Notes under the pieces: generated by a model
The model's database searches: none
Told to the model about the DNA's origin: nothing
What the model saw: the letters and a program-made list of their open reading frames with translations, nothing else
Translations under genes and position numbers: made by a program
From: Odontocerum albicorne
Taxonomy: Eukaryota; Arthropoda; Insecta; Trichoptera; Odontoceridae
Reading direction: 5' to 3'
NCBI GenBank assembly: GCA_949825065.1
Contig: OX463855.1
Span: 38,698,301 to 38,762,300 of the forward strand
Length of the DNA: 64,000 nucleotides
Shown here: one piece after another, positions 10,869 through 21,849 of the stretch
Layout: every line of letters begins with the position of its first letter
How positions within the stretch are numbered: the stretch's first letter is position 1

Positions 10869-11424
10869 ATGCAAAGGAATATTTCTACTTTTATGTAATG
10901 ACGAAATTATTAAGAAAAACTGTGAAGTTTTGTTTATTAAACTTGAATTCATTCAAGTTAAATAATTACTTAAAGTCTAAGTTGATTAAGAGCAGAATCT
11001 CCCTTACTTTACAAGTCAAGAACAGATTGCAATGTGGTTTTCTTCAGAATAATATAAATTTTTCAGGAATTTTAATGTACGAAGAAGTAGAACAGTGAAG
11101 AAGCAATACATGGATCAACTCAGATTAAATAATGTTTGTGGTACATTAACTAATTCACGGTGTCACTGTTGGCAACCTATGTGAGCCCTAATGCGACATT
11201 GTTTAATGATAAATACATCACTCATGTTTGTTTTTGGAATCGAGTAATTTTAAATAAACATTGCTTTTCACTCGTCAATAGGGGACTTTAGGATCACTGC
11301 GCATCAGGTTTTTGTTTTATCATCATCATTTTGATAGGAAAAAATAAATAATGTAAACAAAATATTAGATAGACCGAAAAGAAATAAAAAAATTCATTCA
11401 ATTACAAATAAAAAGTTTATTTAA

Positions 11425-11707
11425 CCTGTACACCGCGTTAAAAATCAAATTCCACGAATTCTGTGCGCGGCACAATTTCGACGTTTTTTAATTTCTAAGT
11501 TTAAACGTGTATTTTGTTTAGAACCACTGATATTTGATTACACCACCAAGTAAACATGACATTTAAGTAATTTTCTGATAATAAATAATAGTCATTACTC
11601 TTAAGGAGACTCATCAAATAAAGGAGATAAACTAAACATTACGTAAAATACACAAAGGAATGCTACAGATCAGATCACAGACGTTTGTGCTTCCTGCGAG
11701 GAACACG
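11425..11707. mobile_element. TTAA-flanked MITE, short copy
   Basis: It starts CCTGTACACCGCG after TTAA (11421-11424) and ends GAGGAACACG before TTAA (11708-11711). It is collinear with the 615 bp copy at 19958-20572 but lacks about 300 bp of interior. TTAA flanks and CC-starting ends suggest a piggyBac-type MITE. It is nested inside the mariner. Confidence 0.7.
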
Positions 11708-11779
11708 TTAAAAAAAACTAATCTACAAAATAATGACTAATTCTTGACAGTATATGTCGGCAGTAATTGTTTCGCCTGG

Positions 11780-12386
11780 TTTCAGTAGTGCAAAGTAAAT
11801 AACTCCGGCGCTATCCCACCACACACACAGAAGTACCTTTTTACCGTTAGAGATGGTTTTGGAGTAGGAATAGCTACCTGACCTGGTGAAAGCCATTGTC
11901 TTTTTCGTGTATAATTATTGTATGAAACCCAATTTTCGTAACAGGTAACAATTCGACGCAAAAAGGGTTCAGATTCACGCCTGGATAAGAGAGACGCACA
12001 GAGAGTATGTCGCTGTTCTAGTGCATTTAATGATAATTCATGAGGAATCCAAATTCCTTGTCTGTAACTTTTTCCTATGCGATGAAGGTGATCCTGTATT
12101 GTTGACCATGGGCAGCTAAGCTTGCTTGATAATTCTGAGATGGATTGTCGAGGATCAGACTCCACTAAAGATGTCAGATCATCATCATCTTTTTATAAAG
12201 GTCTTCCCGTTTTAGGAGCATCTTTGAGGTTCCTGTCACCATTTTTTTATTTTTTATCCACTTATCAAGTGTCAATACATCTCCTTACGTTTCGTTAATT
12301 TTCTGCGTCACTTCTTTCACTTTAATTTTTTGATCAAACAAAAATAAGTGACGGAAATGTTCTTCATCGATTATTGGTCTCGACAT
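11780..12386 (-). pseudogene. Mariner transposase pseudogene
   Basis: It starts at an ATG at 12386 (MSRPIIDEEHFRHLFLFDQK, the mariner N-terminal helix region). Stops and shifts follow, then SDPRQSISELSSKLS and the linker WIPHELSLNALEQR, and the first catalytic block reads RIVTCYENW. In active mariners this block is TGDEKW, so the first catalytic Asp is Tyr here. The second and third catalytic blocks are missing. Inactive. Confidence 0.75.
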
Positions 12387-12558
12387 TGTTTATTTAAATA
12401 ATGATAAAAAAAAATAACATGAAAACAATAAATTTAAAACAGTCTTAATTCACTAGCAACAAAATATACGTGTTCACTGCACTGCACTGCACTGTGTCTC
12501 AACATAAACTGACTGTAAAATAGGGTGTCAAAATATTTTTATATCTTTTCGGTCCCCC

Positions 12559-13741
12559 TAATATAAAATGTCAAAATCTCCTACACCTAATATTTGTTTA
12601 AATCTATATTTACGTTTTGTTGCCTTTAATATGAAGGCTTCAAATATTTTCACATTAGTTTTTTAATTTTCCGAGCATCATATTTTTCATTTGTTCTTAC
12701 AATGGCTAACGTAAAACATTGCATGCAATCTACATTAATCTTGATATTTCCTTTTCTTAGGAGTTTTGGTATAATGTATGACCACAAAAGTGCATTGACA
12801 AAAAAGAAAATTTGACTTACCACTTGATATTTTTCTTACAGTGTGCTCTTAAATTGCTTTAAAAGAAAACGCGATGATATATGGCACACTTTGCAATCAT
12901 CGGCAATGTTCATATTTGAATCATTTCTACAATTTTTATATTTAATTAAGCTGCATTTTAAATAAAACTAATCACACACGTAAGATATTTTGAAAATATT
13001 CAGTTAATCACTTACATTTGAAATGTAGAAGTTTATTTGTAAGAATTTTAAAATAGACGAGATAACGAGACAACCTAAAAAATAAAAACAATGGATAATT
13101 CAATAACACAATAATCATTTGATTTTTTTGCTCAAGTCTCCATAATAAAAGTGACTCACATACAAGATTCATTGTTTTCTGATGCCAGTCCTTAGTTAAT
13201 ATTTGAAACGTCTTATGGATTTATAAAGTCTGCAGGATAAGTATTGAGTTCCCTTTTAAAGAGTTTTAATGTCTCAAGTGGTGTGTGTTCCTTTTGGTTA
13301 CCTTTAGAAATAGACAACTTTAGCGCAGTTATACATGGAGTTCACATTTTTGTTGACTTCTAAACATACGTGTATGTATACTTGGAGATTTCACTGAATC
13401 GGCAAAATTTTAGAACAAGGACTAAACAATAAGAGATGTATCGCAAACTTAACCTATTCGCTACGGATCCCCGCTATATCTGGAATGAACGACCGTGCCG
13501 TCAATATGGAGCCCTATTCTATCCGTTATGTGAATTTATAGCCTTTATTTTTTTGTGTGTCAAAGGACTTTGAAGTGTAAAGATGGGGTTGTATCATATT
13601 TAGCTGTCAACAAAATAAAGTAGTTTTAATTTTCAAAAATGACACAGCACTGGAGTTAAACTATAAAAAGAAAAAAATCACTATTTATGTACAGGTGGCC
13701 CAGAGTAAAATTCACTTTTGAATAATTCATAATAAAATAAT
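12559..13741. other. Gene-free stretch
   Basis: AT-rich sequence without domain-bearing reading frames or paired terminal repeats that I can see. It ends at the target duplication of the solo LTR. Confidence 0.4.
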
Positions 13742-14440
13742 TGTATCGGACGTGTGCCGTCACCCTTGTGTGTGTATGTGGTATGATGAGATGGACAATG
13801 TTGTGTGTAGATCTGGAGGGAAATTCACCCTAATATTTGTATATGTATGTGAAAAGACATTACTTTAATATGATAATATGTGCTTATGTTATACTTATGT
13901 TAATATGATAATATGTATGTTTGTTTGGGTTCGATTGCGCTCGCGACCGCCCAGGAAAATGAGCTGGCGGCCGAGCGCATCGAGACTAAGGCAAAAGGCA
14001 GTCGGTCTAAGCGGCGCCCCGAGCCCCGAAAGTGGTTGTACTTTGCGGGTAACGGGTGCTTACTATGACCGATTTTCCGTTAATATAGAGGGCCCAAAGT
14101 TGGCTAAATATACTTCTCGACTGATCTACAACTGTGTTTCACTTTGTCTACCCTTCTCCGATCTTCTACAGAGGAATCTCTCTACGACCATCTTCACTTC
14201 TCCAGAACCATCGTCATCGTTACACCATTGGAACAGCTCCGAGCAGCCATCTTGGATAGCCAAGTACAGGCCCCGCCCCGAGCAGTGACAAGCCCCGCCC
14301 CAGACAGTGGCGTAGCGGTGAAAGAATATTTCGCCATTAATAAACTTTTGGCAATTGACGCTTTCAACCGCGACCTGAATTCTACGAGCATTGTGCAGCA
14401 ACCATCCACCTATATACAGTCTTTGTACCTGTCCGGTACA
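13742..14440. mobile_element. Solo LTR, 699 bp, with 5 bp target duplication
   Basis: It starts TGTATCGGAC and ends GTCCGGTACA, a 10 bp imperfect terminal inverted pair in TG...CA form. ATAAT occurs immediately on both sides (13737-13741 and 14441-14445), a perfect 5 bp duplication. The interior is notably richer in GC than its surroundings. There are no gag/pol sequences or primer-binding site, so it is a solo LTR left by recombination. BEL/Pao or Ty3/Gypsy is likely from the duplication size; I cannot decide. Reading frames inside it are chance. Confidence 0.75.
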
Positions 14441-14519
14441 ATAATAGTTTGTGTAACATAACTTTAATTACTGCAAATATATAACAAAAATTTGTGAATT
14501 TATTTTTTGAAAATAATGT

Positions 14520-15130
14520 CATTGAGATGACCACCATCGTGTCGATGACATTCGTCTAATCTGGCTTTTCTAATTTATCAAATTTGCGTATACTCGACTA
14601 GTATCCCCACAAAATAAAATGAAGTGGAGACAAATAATGATTTCTTGGTAGCCACACAATGTCATCACTTCGCTACACCAATTTTCTGGAGAACTCTTGA
14701 ACCATTTCCAAAGTGTTATTAGACTTGTGACAAGCGTCTACATCTTTTTGAAACCATGTCCTCGAATTGTACCCCAGAAATTTTTACAATTTCACAGTAA
14801 AAAACTCTCGGCATTTGCATGTAATGCTCCCAAATTAACGGATTTCGTTTGTTCTCTAGTGTCCTCAAAGAAATAAGAACCAATGATTCCCGACGCGAAC
14901 ATGACTGTCCAAACTGTTATTTGTGCACAATGGAGTGGTTTCTGGTGTTTCAGTCTTGGATTTTCATTGCTCCAATAATGGAAATTTTGCTTATTGACAA
15001 AAACATTAATATGTAAATGTGCTTCATCTGAAAAGAGTATGTTGTTAGAGTATGAGAAATGTTCAAACATTTAAACCGTGAAATCCAGCCTTGTGACAAA
15101 TTACATTTCATTTAAATCCTGAACAAGTTG
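14520..15130 (-). pseudogene. DD41D (rosa-like) Tc1/mariner transposase pseudogene
   Basis: The minus strand reads FSDEAHLHINVFVNKQNFHY then ITVWTVMFASGIIGSYFFED, the first catalytic Asp block and following strand of the DD41D branch. Further down are TWFQKDVDACHK and LSPLHFVGIL, decayed forms of the WFQQDGAT and LTPLDFFLWG blocks with the second Asp still readable. Several stops interrupt it. It may continue to 15330 toward the N-terminus. Confidence 0.6.
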
Positions 15131-15494
15131 AATTTATAGGGATGGAGCTTTAAGTCAACTGATAAAATTCGTTGCAAGGTTGTACGCGACCTCGCTTATG
15201 TTGACGAACGCTTGCAGGGGCTATTAGCATTGGATCAGCGAACACAGACGTATTGACTTACTCTGTACTTTGCTCTACTCGGAAAGTCCGCGGTCGAACT
15301 TAGGGTCGAGATTTTAGCGTAAAACCAGTTTATTTAAATTTTTTAACCCATTACTTAGTTAAGTTGGTGCTCAAATACTGTCTAATACTGTGTATGGATA
15401 TTTATTTATTTTTTCAAAACAGGCTTAGCCCAATTACTTTGAAAAATACAAGACATTAAAAAAGAAGAAAAATTACATAGAAAAAATTAAAAAA

Positions 15495-15944
15495 TCATAT
15501 AAAATAAAAAATAATGCATATGCATACATAGGAGTACATCATACACACAAACATATGATACACATATATATTCACAGTCACTTGTTGTTGTTGATGAGTG
15601 CTTTCTAACGCGCTCAATCTAAGGAGAAAATTTACTTTTGCTTTTGGTAATGTGATATGAAATATGTCAATATCCGAAGCAGTCCCGTTCAGAAGAGTTA
15701 AGGCCCTTCCAACAGGCATAGCGGCTGGAAGACCCGTTCTTGCGTATGTTATTGAGAACAGTTCTTGCCGGCGCAGTCTAGTGTAATTGTTAGGAACATT
15801 TAACGCTAATCTTTGTATTAATGCTGGACAGCTCACAACTCCTCGAATGAGTTTGACAACGTATACCAGGAAACGCAGATCTCTTGGAGTTATACCCGAG
15901 CATGCCCAGCAGAAACTGAGTAAGATAAAGCCATGGATAGACAC
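15495..15944 (-). pseudogene. LINE (Jockey/CR1-like) C-terminal fragment
   Basis: The frame reads CPALIQRLALNVPNNYTRLR, then LFSITYARTGLP and a RALTLLNGTASDIDIF stretch. This resembles the C-terminal tail downstream of the reverse transcriptase in Jockey/CR1 LINEs of insects. No catalytic motif is present, so the family call is from pattern only. Confidence 0.5.
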
Positions 15945-16204
15945 CGAACTCTGGTATTCAACTCAAAATAATCATCTAATAGTTGCAAATGAACCATTGT
16001 TTTCGTAAAACATAGACGCAAAATGCGCTATTTAGTAATAAAGGAAACTAAAGTGCACTTTATTCTAGGCCACCTTTATGTAACACAATATTGATACAGT
16101 TTGTGATGAAAGTTGTCTGTTATGCCATCTAATATATTGTATTGTACTTTTCTTTGAATAAAAATGAATCACTAATGGAAGTGTTTTAATAACCTTTCTA
16201 AAGA

Positions 16205-16719
16205 TATTATTTACAAGAGAAACTGGAGCAGGTGGATGAGTTCTGTTATCTCGGCAGTATGTTAACGTGTGATGGGGGAATTGAACGCAGGCTGTGGAGT
16301 CAGAGTCGGGAGATTAAATTATGAACTATACCATTTAGTACAAATAGCGTGTAGGAATGGTAAGGTATCCCCATAGACATTATTTCCAAAAAAATGAAGT
16401 ATAACATATGGTTAGCAATATATGTACTATAATTGGAGATACATTTAAAATTTTAGGAGTCAGATATTTTTTGCTGATTCCAAAATACTGGTTAAAAGGG
16501 ACATTGAAAGAAGGGTAGCAACAGGAAACAGGGTAAATGGAGCACTTAATGTACACCAACCGCACAATATTAATAGTAGCAAAAATGACAATACATAAGT
16601 GTGTTGGTGCCCACCTTGACATATGGTATTGAAATTTGGACTTGGTAGATGACTGATAAAAGTAAGATTAATGCTGCGGAGATGCGTGGACTAAGGAAAA
16701 TTTGTGGAGTGTCAGTATA
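16205..16719 (+). pseudogene. RTE-type LINE 3' fragment, first duplicate
   Basis: It begins with EQVDEFCYLGSMLTCDGG and continues through RRVATGNRVNGALNV and a decayed VLVPTLTYG block to GVSVY. It stops at a TA where a mariner begins. The last ~297 bp (from about 16423) are repeated after the mariner. Confidence 0.65.
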
Positions 16720-17786
16720 CCAGGTCTGTAAATATGAAACTGAAATTTTTGTATAGAAAATACACATTTATTGTATGAAAATGGTAAAAAATATTTTATT
16801 CAAAGTATTGCCCATCGCTAGCCACACATTTTCCCCATCTCTCTGGCAATTTGTGGATGCAACGCCAAAAAAATTTTGCTCTTTTGAGGCAAACCAATCA
16901 TCGAGCCATTTTCGTAAGAAGTGAAGCGCTGTTCAGCAAGTGCGTGTCCCATCGATGCAAATAACTAGTAATCAAATGGAGCCAAGTCTGGTGAGTAAGC
17001 CGCATGCGAAAGTATTTGCCAACTAAACGCGTCAATCGTTTCCTTGACCGGTTTTGCTGTGTACGATGGTGCATTATCATGAAGCAAAATCACTTTGTGT
17101 TGCCTCTTTTGGTATTCTGGTCATTTTTCACGCAATGCTTGGTTCAAATCCATCATTTGTTGTTGGTAGTGTTCAGTATTAACGGTTTAGCCAGGTTTTA
17201 GCAGTTCATAATAGATAACACCCTTCTGATCCCACCAAATACAGAGCATTGTCTTCCATTAGAAGATTTGGCCTTCCAGTCGATGTCGCTGGTTTGCTTG
17301 GAGTTACCCATGATGTTTTACGCTTAGGATTCTCGAAATATATCCATTTTAAATCGCCAGTCACAATTCGATGGAGAAATGATTTTCTTTTGTACCTTGC
17401 GAGCAGCATTTCACAAGTGGTTTTTTCGGTTTTCCTGCTGTCTTTCATTCAGTTCATGTGGAACCCATTTTCCCACCTTCCGGATCTTTCCCATGGCTTT
17501 CAAACGTATGGAGACGGTTTTGAGCTCTGACATGCATTCGATGCGATTCTGCAGCAGTTTTCTTCAAATGGTAACAGAAAATCAATGCTGTCCGCAAATC
17601 ATAGTTTTCAGGCACAAAAACAGACATGTTCAACGCTATGAAAACATATGTAGTTGTATTAATATTGTATTGTGAGTCTTTGACAAATGTGAACACAAGA
17701 AAAAAGCGCCAATGACGCGGTTTGACAGTCAATTGACAATTAGAGCCATCTATGAGCAAATTCCGGTTTCATATTTACCGACCTGG
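16720..17786. mobile_element. Mauritiana-type mariner, deleted (1067 bp)
   Basis: Ends are CCAGGTCTGTAAATATGAAA and, reversed, CCAGGTCGGTAAATATGAAA, flanked by TA at 16718-16719 and 17787-17788. It contains the transposase relic on the minus strand. It sits exactly between two ~297 bp direct repeats of LINE sequence. Confidence 0.8.
16800..17640 (-). pseudogene. Mos1-like mariner transposase pseudogene
   Basis: The N-terminus reads SVFVPENYDLRTALIFCYHL then KKTAAESHRM, as in the mauritiana subfamily. Most of the HTH region is deleted, then CEMLLARYKRKSFLHRIVTG followed by DLKW gives the first catalytic Asp. After a shift come the VILLHDNAPS and YSPDLAPFDY blocks. All three catalytic Asp codons are recognisable but in different frames with stops, so it is inactive. 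Confidence 0.75.
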
Positions 17787-18520
17787 TATGTACTTTAAAT
17801 GGAGTCAAACATTTAAAATTTTAGGAGTCAGATATATTTTGCTGATTCCAAAATACTGATTTAAAGGAACATTGAAAGAAGGGTAGCAACAGAAAACAGG
17901 GTAAATGGAGCACTTAATGTACAACAACCACGCAATATTAATAGTAGCAAAAATGACAATACATAATAGTGTGTTGGTGCCCACCTTGACATATGGAATT
18001 GAAACTTGGACTTTGCAGATGACGGATAAAAGTAAGATTAATGGTGTGGAGTTGCGTGGACAAAGGAAAATTTGTGGAGTGTCAGTGTATGAAAGAAGGA
18101 GGAATGAAGACAACAGAAATGAATGTATGGATAAAATAGATGTTTTAAGTAAAATGAGCTTTGATATAGTTTGAACATGTGGAGAGAATGAATGAGGAAA
18201 GAATGACCAAGCAAATATACAAGTCAGAAGTGCAAAGTGTGCGTGGAAAAGGTTGACTGGACTAAATGGACCAGATTTTTAAAGAAAGTAAAATGAGAAG
18301 TATGAATAATAGAAGAGTGTGCATGACAAGATGTATGAATGTGGGGAATGATATTTTGAAAGTAGGAAATGTAAAAAATCATAGGAATTGTATAAGAAGA
18401 TGTATAGATGTAGAAGATATGAAAGATGGATGTCACAATAAGAATGTCATTTCAATAATTATTTTGTATCATATAACTATGACAGATGTCTTCGAGGTGT
18501 GATGTTGGAGTCTACTCATC
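17787..18520 (+). pseudogene. RTE-type LINE 3' fragment, second duplicate
   Basis: It repeats 16423-16719 at high identity, then continues further into the 3' end: VLVPTLTYGIETWTLQMTDK, INGVELRGQRKICGVSVYER, ERMNEERMTKQIYKSEV and the KSKMRSMNNRRVCMTR segment. This is the C-terminal region of the same LINE whose tails appear at 43.6, 53.4, 57.6 and 60.8 kb. Confidence 0.7.
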
Positions 18521-18679
18521 CGAGAATTAGAGATTATTGAAATACATTCGACAACATGCAGGAAAATAATTTAACCATACTTTGAACTGAATAATTAAGA
18601 ATAAAAATTGAAAATCGGGCAAAGCTGGTGATCACGGAAACAGTTGAGTGAACACAAGGAAAATAGAAGGACCAAATAA

Positions 18680-18790
18680 AGGAGAATCTTTAAATGCAGG
18701 ATTCAACATGGCCCAGGACCAGGAAAGATGGAGACAGATGGTGCATCGAGTTCCAGACAGTAGAGAACCACAATCGAGCACATGATAAAT
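18680..18790 (+). pseudogene. Short LINE 3' remnant
   Basis: It reads FNMAQDQERWRQMVHRVPDS, matching the last residues of an RTE-type polymerase (MAQDRERWR...). Only about 35 codons remain. The surrounding 18521-19170 holds nothing else recognisable. Confidence 0.45.
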
Positions 18791-19177
18791 AAGAAAAACA
18801 CTGTTATATATGTTTCTACCTCCTATCCCGAGGCTTTCTTCTGACTAAATGATCCCAGTTTCTTATAAGGGTAGTGCTTATATCAAACTGGTGTTATATT
18901 ACTATGAACCATCTACTTCTTAAGTTTATGTAGTCTATTGTGTGCGAGCTGTTGCATTCAGTGAACACAGTCTTGGCAGATCAAACTCAAAGTTCCAATG
19001 GCGAAGATATCCCAAGACAATCAGTAGGTTTGATCTGATATAGCGTTTCATTAGCACTTTTGTGTTGTTATTTAATAATGATATAAGAACTTATGATATG
19101 CAGCATATAAGCTATTGAAAAATATTAATTCAGATGTAAAAATGATCTAAGAATAAAACCAGTTCAGAATTGAATGT

Positions 19178-19250
19178 CAGGAATCAAACCTGGGGCACTT
19201 ACTTGCTTAGCACAAATTCTTACCGTTAAATCACAGTTGCTGACTTTTTG
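19178..19250 (-). repeat. tRNA-like SINE head (reverse strand)
   Basis: Reverse-complemented, the block has an A-box-like TGTGATTTAACGGTAAGAAT and a B box CAGGTTTGATTCC, about 35 bp apart. The ends GTCAG and CTGAC can pair. The arms do not fold into a complete cloverleaf, so this is a SINE or tRNA pseudogene. Confidence 0.45.
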
Positions 19251-19534
19251 TTGAGTATTAGTTTTTTCATATTACATTAAATACTTAAATGTGACAGAAA
19301 CCAGAACAACTGGCGTTTTTTAATCCTAATTTTATAAAACGTTATTTGACTATTTCATTTTCACGATCACTTGAGTTTTGTCATTTGTGTTCTTGTTGAA
19401 AAGCACTTTATTAATTCCTTCTATACGCAATTCTCCAGTTAGAGTTAACTTAATTCTTTGAGTCTGATGTTGATGAAGTGATATATAAAACACAAGATTA
19501 AAATTTTTGTTAATTAATTATCTAAGTTCATTTT

Positions 19535-19735
19535 AACTCCGTATCCTAGTTGGTAAGACGCATCTCTCCCAACCTAGGGGCTGTGGGTTCGAGTACTGAT
19601 ACCTAAAAAATTTCATAAAGGATTTCAGTCTAGTTTTCACTCAAAGCCTCTTTAACATCTCTCTAGTTGGAAGAGATTGCCACATTGCAATAAGCCCGCC
19701 AGGTTATACTGTATACAACGAAAGTGTAATATGTT
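19535..19735 (+). repeat. tRNA-derived SINE
   Basis: An A-box-like TATCCTAGTTGGTAAGACGC is followed ~35 bp later by the B box GTGGGTTCGAGTACTG. After it comes the tail ACATCTCTCTAGTTGGAAGA, similar to 3' tails of lepidopteran LINEs and also present in short form near 4370-4400. This is the usual makeup of a SINE riding on a LINE 3' end. Confidence 0.6.
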
Positions 19736-19957
19736 ATATTTTTTTTAAAAGTACTTTACTACAGGCCGCACACCATGTGAGTTATAATTCACCCAGGGTT
19801 AATCCAAAACTTCTTATATAGAATATATCAAAATAGTAACTATCAAAATGTCATTGGTATAAAAAAATACTTTTATATTTTTTTTCTATTTAATAATAAT
19901 TTATGGTATGGAAATATAATCCATATTGCTAGGTTTGTACTTTTCTCCTATTATTAA

Positions 19958-20572
19958 CCTGTTCACCGTGTTAAAAATCAAATTCCACGAATCCTGTGCG
20001 CGGCACAATTTCAGCGTTTTTTAATTTCTAAGTTTAAACACATATTTTGTTTAGAACCACTGATATTTGATTACAACACCAAGTAAACATGACACTTAAG
20101 TAATTTTCTGATAATAAATAATAGTCATTACTCTTAAGGAGACTCATTAAATAAAGGAGATAAACTAAACATTACGTAAAATAAACAAAGGAATGCTACG
20201 ATCAAATCAATGCTTCATGACACTCACCCAATCAAATGCATATAGCACTAGTAATGTTTATTTACGTAAGAGAGACTTAGTAATGTTTATTTACGTAAGA
20301 GAGACTCATCGCAGGACTCGATCCGCGCGACAGGTCGTTAATGCTGGAAATATTGAGAAACCAAAAAAATTTGGCGCTCTGTTTATTCAACAATATCTCA
20401 TAAACTGATATATTATTTGACAAGGTTTTCAGAGATGTCGCTAGAATAAAGATTATTTTAAATTTTAGTTCAATTTTTATTCCGGTTTTGTGTCATTTTT
20501 TTTAAGTATTTGTGATTTGAAACTTGGATTGTCGTCAGATCACAGGCGTTTGTGCTCCCCGCGGGGAACAGG
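19958..20572. mobile_element. TTAA-flanked MITE, long copy (615 bp)
   Basis: It starts CCTGTTCACCGTG after TTAA at 19954-19957 and ends GCGGGGAACAGG before TTAA at 20573-20576. The first ~240 bp match the 283 bp copy at 11425 closely; the last ~40 bp match its right end. It has a local 26 bp direct duplication (TAATGTTTATTTACGTAAGA) near 20248-20300. Non-coding. Confidence 0.75.
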
Positions 20573-20576
20573 TTAA

Positions 20577-21140
20577 GAATTTACTTCTTTCTGCAGAATG
20601 GCGATGAGCCTTCTCGGGGGGGGAAAACAACCTCTCCACAATAACTTCATAAATCCTTGCCCATCGCAGCTGATAACTTATTCCTGCTTTAACAATAACA
20701 CCATCCGGTAAGGATGGTGCATTTAAAAACAAAAATCTACGACCCAACATGAAAAAAAACAGATCTTCAAAGCTTTAATGAAAATGTTATCCCATGTCCC
20801 ATCGATGGGACATACCTCTCATATTTTATAACATTTTCAAATTAATTCTCTAAATTTAATTAAAAAATGCAAATTTTGTGCCAGGGCAACATTAAAGATG
20901 AAAATTTATTTCCTATGCTGAAGAATACTTGTTATGTGAATGGGAAACAGATAAGAAAAATCTGGGGCTCTATTATCTGTGAGTTGATTTAACCGTGGTT
21001 CTCTGTAGTACCATTTTTTTTAGTAATCCTGAAAAATATTTTTTTCCAAATTTTTAATAAACGTCTACATTTTGAAAATTACAAAGCAAGGACTTAAACT
21101 TGTTTTAAATCTATGGTTTACATTATACCAATTGACTAAC
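20577..21140. other. Non-coding stretch
   Basis: The minus strand of 20600-20750 has a short open frame (RFLFLNAPSLPDGVIVKAGI...) of better composition than its neighbours, but I cannot assign it. Nothing else is visible. Confidence 0.3.
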
Positions 21141-21363
21141 ACTATAGTTCGGAAATTCTAGGATGAGTCCTGTGACAGCTCACAAATTTCCCCCAATACA
21201 ACCTTATGTAATGTATTCACCTAAATAACTTGCTATTTATTAGAATTGAGGCTTATATTAAAGTTGATAAAATAATTAAAATTACTGAACATCGTTACAA
21301 GGTTGTATTGGGGCAAATTTGTGAGCTGTCACAGGACTCATCCTAGAATTTCCGAACTATAGT
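21141..21363. mobile_element. Fold-back MITE family 1, short copy C (223 bp)
   Basis: Perfect terminal inverted repeats (ACTATAGTTCGGAAATTCTA and its inverse) surround the family block with CACAAATTTCCCCCAATACA. The variable centre of the long copies is missing, so it is an internal-deletion derivative with intact ends. Confidence 0.75.
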
Positions 21364-21849
21364 CAGTTAGCGGTGTTTCCTCGTATTCACTGATATGATA
21401 ATATGTGGATCCGGCTTCTCAATGTAATTGCCGTTAAGTGTGATACTGGTGTTAAGCAGTTGTATCTCTCAAACATTGAGAAAGCTTATTCGTGTACTCA
21501 ACTTGTGTAACACAATTTATCTAGCATTTCAACTCTTTAAATGCTGAACTCTATAAAAACTTTATTTGGATTAACCATGTTTTTCAACTATCCGGGCTCG
21601 AATGTCCCCCAATTACCGTGGATAATCGGCGCTCTGCCGTATTAGTTGTCAATGAAAAGCTTGTATATTATTTATTGATTAGGAAATTTAAAAAAATATT
21701 TAATATTCTTACAAACTTTAACCGTAGTGAATACTAAGTGTTAATTTATAAAAAAAATGGTTCGAATGACTCCGTAGAGTAAAACCAATATCTTTTTAAT
21801 ATCTAAGAAATTATTATACTTTTAAACATCAATTCTATCTTAATTTCAG
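21364..21849. other. Non-coding stretch upstream of zinc-finger exon C
   Basis: It contains one block around 21590-21645 (ACCGTGGATAATCGGCGCTC) that looks like a pogo/Tigger terminal segment, with no partner found. It ends in the acceptor ATCTTAATTTCAG at 21849. Confidence 0.35.

Larger units (their letters stand above)
11369..12558. mobile_element. Decayed mariner, interrupted by a TTAA MITE
   Basis: Ends match as inverted repeats (GATAGACCGAAAAGAAATAA and, reversed, GGGGGACCGAAAAGATATAA), each next to a TA. Without the 283 bp MITE inserted at 11425-11707 the element is about 907 bp, shorter than a ~1.28 kb mariner, so it also carries an internal deletion. It contains the minus-strand transposase relic described separately. 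Confidence 0.7.

Noticed and set aside
13878..14461. Overlapping open frames of 71-136 codons on both strands
   Set aside because: They lie wholly inside a solo LTR with target duplications; the openness follows from its higher GC content, and no motif is present.
20600..20750. Minus-strand open frame RFLFLNAPSLPDGVIVKAGI...
   Set aside because: Composition is protein-like, but it is short, without splice context or recognised family, so no gene is called.
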